The notes under the pieces: model-generated | What the model saw: the letters and a program-made list of their open reading frames with translations, nothing else | Told to the model about the DNA's origin: nothing | The model's database searches: none | Translations under genes and position numbers: made by a program | Shown here: piece by piece, positions 9,624-19,103 of the stretch | How the letters are laid out: each line of letters starts with the position of its first letter | Numbering within the stretch: position 1 is the stretch's first letter | NCBI GenBank assembly: GCA_017882445.1 | Contig: JADGPK010000006.1 | Coordinates: 27,936 to 91,935 of the forward strand | Source: Solirubrobacteraceae bacterium | GTDB lineage: Bacteria > Actinomycetota > Thermoleophilia > Solirubrobacterales > Solirubrobacteraceae | Length of the DNA stretch: 64,000 bases | Reading direction: 5' to 3'

Positions 9624-11633
9624 TCAGTCGATCAGCGTCTCGAGGCGCGCGTAGGCATCCTCCACCGCGCGCTTGGCGGCGGTGTGGCGCGCTTCGGACT
9701 TGGCGGACTCATAGCGCGTCGCCCATGCGGCCGGATCGGCGAGCTCACCCTCCAGCGCGCTCAGCGCCGCCTCGGCGTCCTCGACGGCCCGCTCGGCCTT
9801 CTGCTGCTCGCTCAGGCGGTTCTTCGACGGCCCCGTGGCCCTGGGCTTCGGCTTGCCCCTCCGGGCCGCGCCCGCCGGATGCCCGGCGGCTCGGAGCGCG
9901 CTGCCGTCCTTCAGGGAGCCGGATCCGTTGCCGGCGGCGCCGACCGGTGAAACCACGAGCGCGGCTATCTGACCAGGGCGTCCGGCCGCGAGAGCCCTGC
10001 GCTCGTCGCGCACGCGAACGTACTCGGGCCAGCCGCCGACGTAGCTGTGCAGCGAGCCTTCCTCCACCGCCACCGTGCGGGAGCCCACGGCGTCGAGCAG
10101 GGCGCGGTCGTGGGAGACGAGCAGGATCGCCCCGGTGAAGGAGCGCAGCGCGTCCTCGAGCGCCTCGCGGCTCTCGATGTCCAGGTGGTTGGTCGGCTCG
10201 TCGAGGATCAGCACGTTGGGCGGGTGCGCGTCCGATCCGACGAGCACCGCCAGGGAGAGCCGGCGCCGCTCGCCGCCGGAGAGCCCGCTCAGCGGCTTCT
10301 CAGCGTCCTCGCCCGAGAACAGGAAGCGCCCGAGCAGCGCTCGGGCCTTGCCCGGGCTCAGCCCCGTCGCGCGCTGGGCCGCCTCCACGACGCTCTGGTT
10401 CGCCTCGCCGCCAGCGCCGAGCTCGTCGGCGTGCTGGGAGAGATAGCCGACCTTGACGTTGTGTCCGATGCTGAGCTTGCCCGCCGCCAGCTCGCGACGC
10501 CCCGCCAGCGTCTCGATCACGGTGGTCTTGCCCGTGCCGTTCGGTCCCACCAGCGAGACGTGCTCGCCGCGCTCGAGCCACAGCTCGGCGTGCTCGAGCA
10601 GGACGAGAGGCGGGGCGCCGACCTCGATGCGCGCATCGATCAGCTCGAAGATCACGCGTCCCGAGCGCTCGGGCGAGGAGAAGGCGAACTCGAGTCCCTT
10701 GCCGTCGGCGGGCGCCCTGAGGGACCCCTCCTCGATCCGCTCCATCTTGGCGAGCTTCTTGACCCGCGACTGCGCCTGACGCGCCTTGGTGGCCTTGTAG
10801 CGGAAGCGCTCGATGAAGCGTTCCATCCGCTCCATCTCGGCCGTCTGCTTGTCTATCGCTCGGCCGAGCGCGATTTCGCGGGCCGCCTGCTCGCGGCGCC
10901 ACTGGTGCCACGTCCCCGCGAAGAACCGCGACCTGCCGCCCTCGAGCTCCAGCACCGCGGTGCCCACCGCCTCGAGGAACCAGCGGTCGTGCGCGACGAG
11001 GACCACGGCGGCGTCGAGATCCACGAGCGTCTGCTCGAGCCACTCCAGCGACTCGATGTCGAGGTGATTGGTGGGCTCGTCGAGCAGCAGCACGTCGGCT
11101 CCGGTCGCCAGGGCGCGGGCCAGCGATGCGCGCGTCAGCTGACCTCCGGAGAACGTGTCCAGGGCGCGTTCGAGGTCTGCCTCGCGGAACCCCAGGCCGT
11201 GGGCCATCGCCGTCGCGCGGTTGCGCCACAGATAGCCGCCTCGCGCCTCCAGCCGGGCCTGTGCGCCGGAATAGCGGGCGAGCATCGCCTCGTCGGCCGT
11301 GCCGGCGGCCATCTTGCCCTCCAGGGCGCTCAGCTCGGCCTCGATCTGCAGCTCCTCCGCGCAACCTGACAGCAGGTACTCGCGCAGCGCCATCCGCCGC
11401 TCACGCGGCGGACGCTGGTCGTGCAGGGCGATCCTCACTCCCTTCGCGATGCTCAGCTCGCCTCGATCGATCGACGTCTCGCCCGCCAGCATCCGCAGCA
11501 GCGTCGTCTTGCCCGCCCCGTTGCGCCCGGCGATGGTCATCCGTTCGCGGCGCTCCAGCTTGAACGACACGCCGCGCAACAGCGGCCGGCCGGCCATATC
11601 CTTGTGCATGTCTGAAGCGATCAGCAGAGCCAT
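9624..11633 (-). CDS. ABC-F family ATPase (ribosome-associated type)
   Basis: A 669-residue soluble protein with two ABC domains and no membrane segments. Domain 1 has Walker A GRNGAGKTT, signature FSGGQLTRASLARAL and LLLDEPTNHLDIES. Domain 2 has GPNGTGKTT, LSGGERRRLSLAVL and LILDEPTNHLDIES. The linker between them (RAIDKQTAEMERMERFIERFRYKA and on) is the charged P-site tRNA interaction motif of ABC-F proteins. A Lys/Glu-rich coiled-coil tail (AERAVEDAEAALSALEGELAD) closes it. ABC-F proteins act at the ribosomal E site in translation or antibiotic protection; the sequence does not say which. Confidence 0.9.
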   Translation of the reverse strand: MALLIASDMHKDMAGRPLLRGVSFKLERRERMTIAGRNGAGKTTLLRMLAGETSIDRGELSIAKGVRIALHDQRPPRERRMALREYLLSGCAEELQIEAELSALEGKMAAGTADEAMLARYSGAQARLEARGGYLWRNRATAMAHGLGFREADLERALDTFSGGQLTRASLARALATGADVLLLDEPTNHLDIESLEWLEQTLVDLDAAVVLVAHDRWFLEAVGTAVLELEGGRSRFFAGTWHQWRREQAAREIALGRAIDKQTAEMERMERFIERFRYKATKARQAQSRVKKLAKMERIEEGSLRAPADGKGLEFAFSSPERSGRVIFELIDARIEVGAPPLVLLEHAELWLERGEHVSLVGPNGTGKTTVIETLAGRRELAAGKLSIGHNVKVGYLSQHADELGAGGEANQSVVEAAQRATGLSPGKARALLGRFLFSGEDAEKPLSGLSGGERRRLSLAVLVGSDAHPPNVLILDEPTNHLDIESREALEDALRSFTGAILLVSHDRALLDAVGSRTVAVEEGSLHSYVGGWPEYVRVRDERRALAAGRPGQIAALVVSPVGAAGNGSGSLKDGSALRAAGHPAGAARRGKPKPRATGPSKNRLSEQQKAERAVEDAEAALSALEGELADPAAWATRYESAKSEARHTAAKRAVEDAYARLETLID

Positions 11634-11648
11634 CGGCTGCTGATGGTA
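11634..11648 (-). promoter_or_regulatory. Putative leaderless promoter of the ABC-F gene
   Basis: TACCAT (minus strand, 11648-11643) ends 9 nt before the ATG at 11633. No ribosome-binding site is present. Confidence 0.4.
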
Positions 11649-11673
11649 GGGGCCCGCCCCCGGCGCGCCGCGC

Positions 11674-11689
11674 TAGGATCCCGGCCGAG
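11674..11689 (+). promoter_or_regulatory. Putative short-leader promoter of the 11690 gene
   Basis: TAGGAT (11674-11679) lies 10 nt before the ATG at 11690, which would give a leader of only a few nucleotides. It faces away from the ABC-F promoter across a 56-nt divergent gap. Confidence 0.4.
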
Positions 11690-11965
11690 ATGCCCGATCG
11701 CCTGTTGAGGAAGCTGATTCCGCTCGCGCTGCTGCTGATGCTCGTGCTGGCACCCGGGGCGTACGCCTACAACGACGGCCGCGGCTTCTATGGAGCGACC
11801 GACGACAAGGTCGTGACCGACGCGGGCTTCATCCTGATCGTCTTCTTCCCCGTGTTCGTGTTCACGATGAGCAAGCTCCAGAAGCGCCTCGACAGGCGCA
11901 AAGACGCGCGCAAGGCCGCGCACAAGGCGCAGCTCGGCGACGTCCGCTGGCGTGGCGGCTGGTAG
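11690..11965 (+). CDS. Small secreted or membrane-anchored protein, unknown
   Basis: 91 residues. The N-terminus looks like a signal peptide or first membrane segment (basic RLLRK, then LIPLALLLMLVLAPGAYAYN). A second hydrophobic segment (AGFILIVFFPVFVFTMSKL) is followed by a very basic tail (KRLDRRKDARKAAHKA) that should stay in the cytoplasm. I do not recognise the family; similar two-segment proteins with a charged tail are common in actinobacteria. The next gene starts 14 nt later on the same strand. Confidence 0.6.
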   Translation: MPDRLLRKLIPLALLLMLVLAPGAYAYNDGRGFYGATDDKVVTDAGFILIVFFPVFVFTMSKLQKRLDRRKDARKAAHKAQLGDVRWRGGW

Positions 11966-11979
11966 ATCGCTCCCGGCTG

Positions 11980-12804
11980 ATGGGTGAGCCCGAGCAGAGC
12001 GGGCACGTCTCGCCGCAGAGCGCCGGCGAGGAGAGCAACGCGCCGTCGGTCCGCTACGAGCGCCGTGGCGCAGCCGCGCTGATCACGATCGACCGCCCGC
12101 ATCGGCGCAACGCCGTCGACGGGCCCACAGCGGCGGCGCTGCACGAGGCCTATCTGCGCTTCGAGTCCGAGGAGGATGCCCGCGTGCTCGTGCTCACCGG
12201 CGCGGGCGACGTCTCCTTCTGCGCCGGCGCCGATCTGAAGGCGATCGAGACGTTCCTCCCGCGGCTGACGAGCGCAGAGGGACCGATGGGCTTCAGCCGC
12301 CTGACGTCGTCCAAGCCCACGATCGCCGCGATCTCGGGCTTCTGCCTCGCCGGCGGTCTGGAGCTGGCGCTGTGGTGCGACCTGCGCATCGCCACCGAGG
12401 GATCGGCGCTCGGCTACCCGGAGCGTCGCTGGGGCGTGCCGCTGATCGATGGTGGCACGCAACGCCTGCCGCGCATCGTCGGCCTCGGTCGTGCGCTCGA
12501 CCTGATCCTGACCGGGCGGATCCTCGACGCCCGCGAGGCCCTTGCCATGGGTCTCCTGACCGAGATCGTGGAGCCCGGTGGACACCTCGAGCGCGCCCTC
12601 GCGCTCGCCGAGGGGCTGGCGCGCTTCCCGCAGCGTACGATGCTCGCCGATCGCCGCGCGGCGATCGAGGGGCTGGGGATGACGCTCGCTGAGGGACTCG
12701 CGTTGGAGGCGAAGGCGGGACCCGAGGTGTTCGCAGACGGAGCGCGCGGGGCCGGCAGGTTCGCCGCGGGCGAGGGCCGCTCAGGAGCGGGCGCGGGAGC
12801 CTAG
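11980..12804 (+). CDS. Enoyl-CoA hydratase/isomerase (crotonase) family
   Basis: A 274-residue crotonase-fold protein. Visible motifs are ITIDRPHRRNAVDG, the first oxyanion-hole segment FCAGADLKA, the second ISGFCLAGGLELALWCDLRIA, and the helix after it (PERRWGVPLIDGGTQRLPRI). The position that in hydratases carries the second catalytic Glu reads WGVPLIDGGTQRLPR, so the exact reaction (hydration, isomerisation or other CoA-ester chemistry) is open. It has an N-terminal extension of about 20 hydrophilic residues and an Ala/Gly-rich tail. It follows the small membrane gene by 14 nt. Confidence 0.88.
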   Translation: MGEPEQSGHVSPQSAGEESNAPSVRYERRGAAALITIDRPHRRNAVDGPTAAALHEAYLRFESEEDARVLVLTGAGDVSFCAGADLKAIETFLPRLTSAEGPMGFSRLTSSKPTIAAISGFCLAGGLELALWCDLRIATEGSALGYPERRWGVPLIDGGTQRLPRIVGLGRALDLILTGRILDAREALAMGLLTEIVEPGGHLERALALAEGLARFPQRTMLADRRAAIEGLGMTLAEGLALEAKAGPEVFADGARGAGRFAAGEGRSGAGAGA

Positions 12805-12838
12805 GTCTCCGGTCGCGCGGTCGCGCCGGAAAACCGGC

Positions 12839-12878
12839 TTGACAGGACGGACCGGCGGGTGCTCATTCGAGGTAGGCT
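12839..12878 (+). promoter_or_regulatory. Putative promoter of the fatty acyl-CoA reductase gene
   Basis: A perfect TTGACA (12839-12844) lies upstream, and TAGGCT (12873-12878) ends 9 nt before the ATG at 12888 without a Shine-Dalgarno sequence. The spacing between these two boxes (28 nt) is too long for one sigma-70 promoter. So the TAGGCT box may work alone as a leaderless -10, or the TTGACA may pair with a weaker -10 near 12862. Confidence 0.35.
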
Positions 12879-12887
12879 CTGAGCACG

Positions 12888-14891
12888 ATGGCCTACTTCG
12901 TGACCGGAGCGACCGGCTTCATCGGAAGCCGCCTTGTTGAACGCTTGCTCGAGAAGCGCCAGGGCAAGGTGTACGTCCTCGTGCGCGAGAGCTCCAAGCC
13001 GCGTCTGGATGACCTGATCGAGCGCTGGCAGATCCTGGCGGGCAGCTCGGCTGCGGATCGCATCGAGCCCGTAGTCGGGGACCTGCGCAGGCCGCTGCTG
13101 GGTGTCGAGCAGGAGCAGGTGACCGAGCTTCGCGGCAAGATCACCCACTTCTTCCACCTCGCCGCGGTCTACGACATGACCGCGCCGCCCGAGCGCAACA
13201 CGGCGGTCAACGTCGGCGGCACGGCCCACGCGGTGGAACTCGCACGGGCGGTGGACGCCAAGCACCTGCACCACGTCTCCTCGATCGCCGTCGCGGGCAC
13301 CTACCACGGCATGTTCGGAGAGGACATGTTCGACGAGGGCCAGCGGCTGCCCTCGCCCTATCACCGCACGAAGTTCGAGTCCGAGCGGATCATTCGCGAT
13401 CAGCCGTACGTCCCCTGGCGGGTCTACAGGCCGGGGATCGTGGTCGGCGACTCGCAGACCGGCGAGATGGAGAAGATCGACGGTCCGTACTACTTCTTCA
13501 AGGCGATCCAGCGGATGCGCCACCTGCTCCCCGAGTGGGTGCCGCTCGTCGGCTTGGATCTGGGCTACACGAACGTCGTGCCGGTCGACTGGGTGGCGGG
13601 AGCGCTCGAGCACATCGCACACCAGCCCAACCTGGACGGCCGGGCGTTCCACCTCACCGACCCCCGCCCGCAGCGCGTCGATGAGCTGATCAACGAGCTC
13701 GCCGCCGCGGCACACGCGCCGCGGTTCGCCGTGAGCATCGACAAACGCCTGATCGATCCCCTGCCCAAGTGGCCGCTCGCGCTCGCCGCGCAGCTGCCGC
13801 CGTGGCGACAGATGCGCAAGCTCGCGCTGCGCCAGCTGGGAATCCCCGAGGCGGTGCTCGCGCACATGGAGCTGGTGCCCCGCTTCGACACGCGCGAGAC
13901 GACGCAGGCTCTCGCCGGCTCCCCGCTCGAACTGCCTCCGCCGCTGCAGGACTACGTCGCCCGCCTGTGGGACTACTGGGAGCGCGAGATGGATCCCGAC
14001 CTGCGCCGGGGACGAACGCTCAAGGAGGCGCTCAACGGCCGCCATGTGCTCATCACGGGCGCCTCGTCGGGGATCGGGCGCGCGACGGCCCTGAAGGTCG
14101 CCGCCGCCGGCGGCGTTCCCCTGCTGGTGGCCCGCAACGTGGAGAAGCTCGAGGAGGTGCGCGCTGAGATCGTGGCCGGCGGCGGCGTCGCGTACGTGTA
14201 CGCGGCGGACCTCGCCGACATCGAGTCGATCGAGCGGCTGCTCGAGCGGGTGCTCGCCGATCACCGCAACATCGACATGCTCGTGAACAACGCCGGGCGC
14301 TCGATCCGGCGCTCGATCGCGCTCAGCTACGACCGCTTCCACGACTTCGAACGCACGATCCAGCTCAACTACTTCGGCGCTGTGAAGCTGATCATCGGCC
14401 TGCTCCCGCACATGCGCGAGCGGGGCTCGGGCCACATCGTGAACGTGTCCTCGATCGGGGTGCAGACCAACCCCCCGCGCTTCTCCGCCTACGTGGCCTC
14501 CAAGGCGGCGCTCGACGCGTTCACCCGCGTGGTCTCCTCCGAGGTGATCGGCGACGGGGTGACGTTCACCACGATCCACATGCCGCTCGTGCGCACGCCG
14601 ATGATCGCGCCCACGAAGATGTATGACGCCTTCCCCGCGATCAGCCCGAACGAGGCCGGCGACATGATCTGCGAGGCGCTGCGCAACCGGCCCAAGGAGC
14701 TGGGCACGCGGCTGGGGAAGTTCGGCGAGGTCGCCTACTCGATCTCGCCACGCACGATGGACAGGCTGCTGCACCTCGCCTACCGCGTGTTCCCCGACTC
14801 GGCCGCGTCCAAGGGCACCCCCGACGTCGAGGAGTACGTCTCGTTCGAGCAGATCGCGATGGCGACGTTGACGAGAGGCGTGCACTGGTAG
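12888..14891 (+). CDS. Two-domain fatty acyl-CoA reductase (alcohol-forming type)
   Basis: 667 residues with two Rossmann domains. The N-terminal extended-SDR half starts with the dinucleotide motif FVTGATGFIGSRLVERLL and has the male-sterility-type features (YHRTKFESE, GIVVGDSQTGEMEK). The C-terminal half is a classical SDR: ITGASSGIGRAT near residue 388, NNAGRS, and a YVASK active-site motif near 534. This arrangement matches the approximately 660-residue FACRs of mycobacteria (Rv3391-like) and Marinobacter, which reduce fatty acyl-CoA through the aldehyde to the alcohol for wax esters. The substrate chain length is not readable. It stands alone with its own promoter. Confidence 0.85.
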   Translation: MAYFVTGATGFIGSRLVERLLEKRQGKVYVLVRESSKPRLDDLIERWQILAGSSAADRIEPVVGDLRRPLLGVEQEQVTELRGKITHFFHLAAVYDMTAPPERNTAVNVGGTAHAVELARAVDAKHLHHVSSIAVAGTYHGMFGEDMFDEGQRLPSPYHRTKFESERIIRDQPYVPWRVYRPGIVVGDSQTGEMEKIDGPYYFFKAIQRMRHLLPEWVPLVGLDLGYTNVVPVDWVAGALEHIAHQPNLDGRAFHLTDPRPQRVDELINELAAAAHAPRFAVSIDKRLIDPLPKWPLALAAQLPPWRQMRKLALRQLGIPEAVLAHMELVPRFDTRETTQALAGSPLELPPPLQDYVARLWDYWEREMDPDLRRGRTLKEALNGRHVLITGASSGIGRATALKVAAAGGVPLLVARNVEKLEEVRAEIVAGGGVAYVYAADLADIESIERLLERVLADHRNIDMLVNNAGRSIRRSIALSYDRFHDFERTIQLNYFGAVKLIIGLLPHMRERGSGHIVNVSSIGVQTNPPRFSAYVASKAALDAFTRVVSSEVIGDGVTFTTIHMPLVRTPMIAPTKMYDAFPAISPNEAGDMICEALRNRPKELGTRLGKFGEVAYSISPRTMDRLLHLAYRVFPDSAASKGTPDVEEYVSFEQIAMATLTRGVHW

Positions 14892-15002
14892 GAGTGGAAG
14901 GCGCGGCTCGCCGGCGGCCGGGAGCGCGGATCGCCGGCGACCACAGGCACGGCTCACGGGTGGCCGGGAGCGGCTCGCGAGCGGCCCTGAGATGATCAGA
15001 GC

Positions 15003-15849
<847 letters not shown>

Positions 15850-15857
<8 letters not shown>

Positions 15858-16635
15858 CGCGCTCGGCGGCGCGACCGGGCCGTCGCCGACCAACCCGGTT
15901 GCGCTGACCTGGCGCCAATACCGGCTGGAGCGGAGGATGTTCTGGCGCAACCCGAGCGCCGCGTTCTTCAACTTCCTGCTGCCGCTGCTGTTCCTGGCGG
16001 GCGCAGGAGCGATCCTCACCGGCAGCCAGAGCGACCTGAACAGGCTCGTCCCGTCGATCGCGGGCATGAGCGTGATGTCGACCACGTTCACCGCGCTGGC
16101 CTACAACATCGTCTTCCTGCGCGAGCGCGGTGTGCTCAAGCGCATTCGCGGCACACCGCTGCCCACGATCTCCTACTTCGGCGGGGTGGCAGCCAACGCG
16201 GTGACCAACACGGCCCTGCAGATCGCGATCGTGGTGGGGGCGGGACGGGTGTTCTTCGGGATCGGATGGCCGCCCCACGTGGCCACGCTGATCGTGTTCG
16301 TGCTCGTCGGCGTCGTGTGCTTCGCCGGCCTGGGCGTCGCGTTCGCGCACGTGATCCCCAACTTCGAGTCGACCGCCGCATACGTCAACGCCGTGTTCCT
16401 GCCGGTCGTGTTCGTCTCGTTCTTCGTGTTCGACTCGAGCTCCGCTCCCGGCTTTCTCAAGACGATCGCCGACGCCCTTCCCCTCAAGCCCCTGATCGAC
16501 GGCCTGTCGGGCGCGATGGTCGCTCACGCCCACACGACGGGTCACCTCGACGCGCTCGCCGTGATCGGGCTGTGGGGCGTGTTCGGTCTGTACTTCGCCG
16601 TGCGCGGCTTCTCCTGGGAGCAGTCGCGAACATGA
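15850..16635 (+). CDS. ABC-2 type transporter permease
   Basis: 261 residues, about six hydrophobic segments (for example FNFLLPLLFLAGAGAIL, the AGMSVMSTTFTALAYNIVFLRE region and TLIVFVLVGVVCFAGLGVAFA). The motif RERGVLKRIRGTPL is the amphipathic coupling segment of ABC-2 permeases of the DrrB type. The ATG lies 8 nt inside the ATPase gene, so the two proteins are probably made together and form a half-transporter dimer. Confidence 0.88.
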
Positions 16636-16656
16636 CCAACACAGAGAGGACCCGCC

Positions 16657-17325
16657 ATGAAGCAGCTCGCTGAGGACGTCTACCTGCTGCGGGGCTGGCC
16701 GCCCAACGCGATCAACGTGTACCTCGTCGGCGACGTGCTCATCGACGCGGCGACGCGACAGGGCGAGAAGCGGATCATGCGCGAGATCGCCGGACACAAG
16801 CTGAGCGCCCATGCGCTCACGCACGCCCATCCCGATCATCAGGGCTCGAGTCACGCGATCTGCGAACGGCTGGGCATCCCGCTGTGGTGCGGGCAGGGCG
16901 ACGTCCCGGCGATGGAGACCCCTGGCGGCGTGTTCAACTCGCAGGCGCCCGGGTGGCTGAACCGGATGCAGCGCCGGTTCTGGACGGGACCCCCCCATCC
17001 CGTCGCCCGCGCGCTGGTGGAGGGAGACGAGGTGGCCGGCTTCACGGTCCTCGAGAGCCCGGGGCACTCGCGCGGGCAGGTGGCCTACTGGCGTGAGTCC
17101 GACGGGTTCCTGATCCTGGGAGACGTGCTCAACAACATGAACGTGATGACCGGCGTACCCGGCCTGCACGAGCCTCCAAAGATCTTCACACCGGACCCCG
17201 CCCGCAACCGCCAGTCCGCCCGCAGGCTCGCCGCGCTGAGGCCGCGCGTGACCTGCTTCGGGCACGGCGCCCCGCTGCGCGACCCGGGCAAGCTCGCCGA
17301 CTTCATCGCCCGCTTGCAGGGCTGA
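16657..17325 (+). CDS. MBL-fold metallo-hydrolase
   Basis: 222 residues of the glyoxalase II / metallo-beta-lactamase fold. The zinc motif is HAHPDHQGS; further ligands are the His in SPGHSRGQ, Asp in LGDVLNN and the His in FGHG near the C-terminus. The substrate cannot be inferred; families with this pattern hydrolyse thioesters, lactones or phosphodiesters. A GAGAGGA site precedes the ATG. It lies 21 nt after the exporter permease and 8 nt before the thioesterase gene, so all four genes may form one unit. Confidence 0.85.
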   Translation: MKQLAEDVYLLRGWPPNAINVYLVGDVLIDAATRQGEKRIMREIAGHKLSAHALTHAHPDHQGSSHAICERLGIPLWCGQGDVPAMETPGGVFNSQAPGWLNRMQRRFWTGPPHPVARALVEGDEVAGFTVLESPGHSRGQVAYWRESDGFLILGDVLNNMNVMTGVPGLHEPPKIFTPDPARNRQSARRLAALRPRVTCFGHGAPLRDPGKLADFIARLQG

Positions 17326-17333
17326 GCGGCGAC

Positions 17334-18113
17334 GTGGCCGAGAGCGTCTTCCTCGCCGAGGGCGAGGGCTTCGTGCCGACCGAGCAGGCGCGCGGGCCGT
17401 GGGATCCGCAGGCGCTGCACGGCGGCGCACCGGCCGCCTTGATGACCGCCGCCTTCGAGCGCATGGAGCCTGGTGCGCAGTTGCCGATCGCTCGCCTGGG
17501 CTTCGAGTTCCTGCGCCCGATCCCGTTTGCGCCGCTCGCGCTGTCCACTCAGATCGTGCGGCCCGGTCGGCGCGTGCAGGAGCTGGCCGGCGAGCTTCGC
17601 AGCGGGGAGGAGCTGATCTGCCGCGCGAGCGCGCTGCGGGTGCAGGCTGTGCCGGGCGGCCTGCCGGCGGGGGCGCCTGAGGAGCGGATGCCGGGACCGG
17701 ACCGCGGCAAGGCGGTGCGCTTCGCGCTCGCCGACCCCGACGGGACGAGTTTCGCGGCCAGCGCGATGGAGATGCGCTGGCTCAGCGATCCCTCGGTCCT
17801 CGGGCCGGGACGCGTGTGGATGCGGCTGCGCCACCCACTCGTGCCGGGCGAGCCGCTCACGGGACTCGCGCGGCTGGCGGCGAGCGCGGACTTCGGCAAC
17901 GGCATCAGCGCGGCGCTCCCCTTCGACCGCTTCCTGTTCATCAACGCGGACCTCAGCATCCACCTGCAGCGCCCGCCCCGCGGCGAATGGATCGGCCTGG
18001 ATGCGCGCACGCTGCTGCACGCAGACGGCACCGGCCTGTCCGAGAGCGTGCTCCACGACGTCCACGGCGCCGTGGGACGTGCCTTTCAGACGCTCGTCGT
18101 GCAGACCCGTTGA
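17334..18113 (+). CDS. Acyl-CoA thioesterase-like protein (TesB-type double hot-dog)
   Basis: 259 residues arranged as two hot-dog halves. The first has WDPQALHGGAPAALMTAAFE, the usual substrate-binding helix of thioesterase-like proteins; the second contains SADFGNGISAALPF and LSIHLQRPPRGEWIGLDART, which resemble the second half of TesB. It should hydrolyse an acyl-CoA or related thioester in the cytosol. Start is GTG at 17334, 8 nt after the MBL gene. Its neighbours (acyl-CoA reductase, exporter, enoyl-CoA hydratase) fit acyl-CoA metabolism. Confidence 0.78.
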   Translation: MAESVFLAEGEGFVPTEQARGPWDPQALHGGAPAALMTAAFERMEPGAQLPIARLGFEFLRPIPFAPLALSTQIVRPGRRVQELAGELRSGEELICRASALRVQAVPGGLPAGAPEERMPGPDRGKAVRFALADPDGTSFAASAMEMRWLSDPSVLGPGRVWMRLRHPLVPGEPLTGLARLAASADFGNGISAALPFDRFLFINADLSIHLQRPPRGEWIGLDARTLLHADGTGLSESVLHDVHGAVGRAFQTLVVQTR

Positions 18114-18129
18114 CGCGCGCAGGCGCCGC

Positions 18130-19077
18130 TCAGCGCACGACGACGTCGCCGAGCGCCTCGTCGATCGCGGCGAGCGTGTCGCCGCTGAGCACCACGCCCG
18201 AGGCGGCGGCGTTCGCGCGGACCTGCTCGGGACGGCTCGCGCCGACGATCGCCGAGGCGACGTTCGGCTGACGCAGGACCCAGGCGAGCGCCAGCTGCAC
18301 CATGCTCAAGCCCGCGGCCTGCGCGATCGGCGACAGGCGCTGGACGGCCTCGAGCACGGCTGGCTGGATGAGCCGATCGATGAAGCCGCCCATGCTGTCG
18401 CTCGCCGCCCTGGAGTCGGCCGGCGGCGGCTCGCCGGGACGGTACTTGCCGCTCAGCACCCCCTGCGCCAGCGGCGACCACACGATCTGGGAGATGTGCT
18501 CGCGTTCGCACAGCGGAATCACCTCAGCCTCGGGCGCGCGCCACAGCATCGAGTACTGCGGCTGGCTGGAGACCCATCGCTCGGCGCCGAGAAGCGCAAG
18601 CGACTCGTCGATCTTCTCGACCGGCCACTCGCTGAAGCCGATGTGGCGTGCCTTGCCGGAGCGGACGACCTCGGTGAGTGCCGTCATGGTCTCCTCCAGC
18701 GGCGTGTGATCGTCGTAGCGATGGCACTGGTAGAGATCCACGTAGTCGGTCTGAAGCCGCTCCAGCGAGGCGTCGACCTGCTTGTGGATCTGAGCCGCGG
18801 AGAGACCACGATCGCTGTCTGACATCGGGAAGTAGACCTTGGTGGCGAGAACGTATGAGGCGCGCTCTCGCCCGGCGAGCGCCTCGCCGAGCAGAGTCTC
18901 GGCGGCGCCGCGCCCGTACACGTTGGCGGTGTCGATGAAGTTGATGCCCGCCTCGAAGGCAGCCTCCACGCAGGCCTTCGCCTGCTCGCGCTCGACGCCG
19001 CCGGAATAGGTCAGCCACGAGCCCAGGCTGATCTCTGAGACCTCGATGTCGCTCGAGCCGAGCTTGCGGAAGTTCAT
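18130..19077 (-). CDS. Aldo/keto reductase (voltage-gated K channel beta-like group)
   Basis: 315 residues forming a TIM barrel that uses NADPH. The catalytic tetrad is visible: Asp in FIDTANVYG, Tyr in the same motif, Lys in LATKVYFP and His in YQCHRYD. The nucleotide-binding end has AIVGASRPEQVRAN. It resembles the YghZ/Kv-beta group that reduces aldehydes and methylglyoxal. The ATG at 19077 gives the family N-terminus MNFRKLGSSDIEVS. It has no ribosome-binding site and lies 8 nt from a TACTCT box, 26 nt from a divergent gene. Confidence 0.92.
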   Translation of the reverse strand: MNFRKLGSSDIEVSEISLGSWLTYSGGVEREQAKACVEAAFEAGINFIDTANVYGRGAAETLLGEALAGRERASYVLATKVYFPMSDSDRGLSAAQIHKQVDASLERLQTDYVDLYQCHRYDDHTPLEETMTALTEVVRSGKARHIGFSEWPVEKIDESLALLGAERWVSSQPQYSMLWRAPEAEVIPLCEREHISQIVWSPLAQGVLSGKYRPGEPPPADSRAASDSMGGFIDRLIQPAVLEAVQRLSPIAQAAGLSMVQLALAWVLRQPNVASAIVGASRPEQVRANAAASGVVLSGDTLAAIDEALGDVVVR

Positions 19078-19085
19078 GCTGTTGC

Positions 19086-19095
19086 AGAGTACCCT
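19086..19095. promoter_or_regulatory. Overlapping divergent -10 elements between two leaderless genes
   Basis: The plus strand has TACCCT (19090-19095), 8 nt before the ATG at 19104. The minus strand has TACTCT (19091-19086), 8 nt before the ATG at 19077. The two boxes share the TA step at 19090-19091. Neither gene has a ribosome-binding site, so the 26-nt gap probably works as a two-way promoter for leaderless messages. Confidence 0.5.
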
Positions 19096-19103
19096 GGAAT
19101 GGG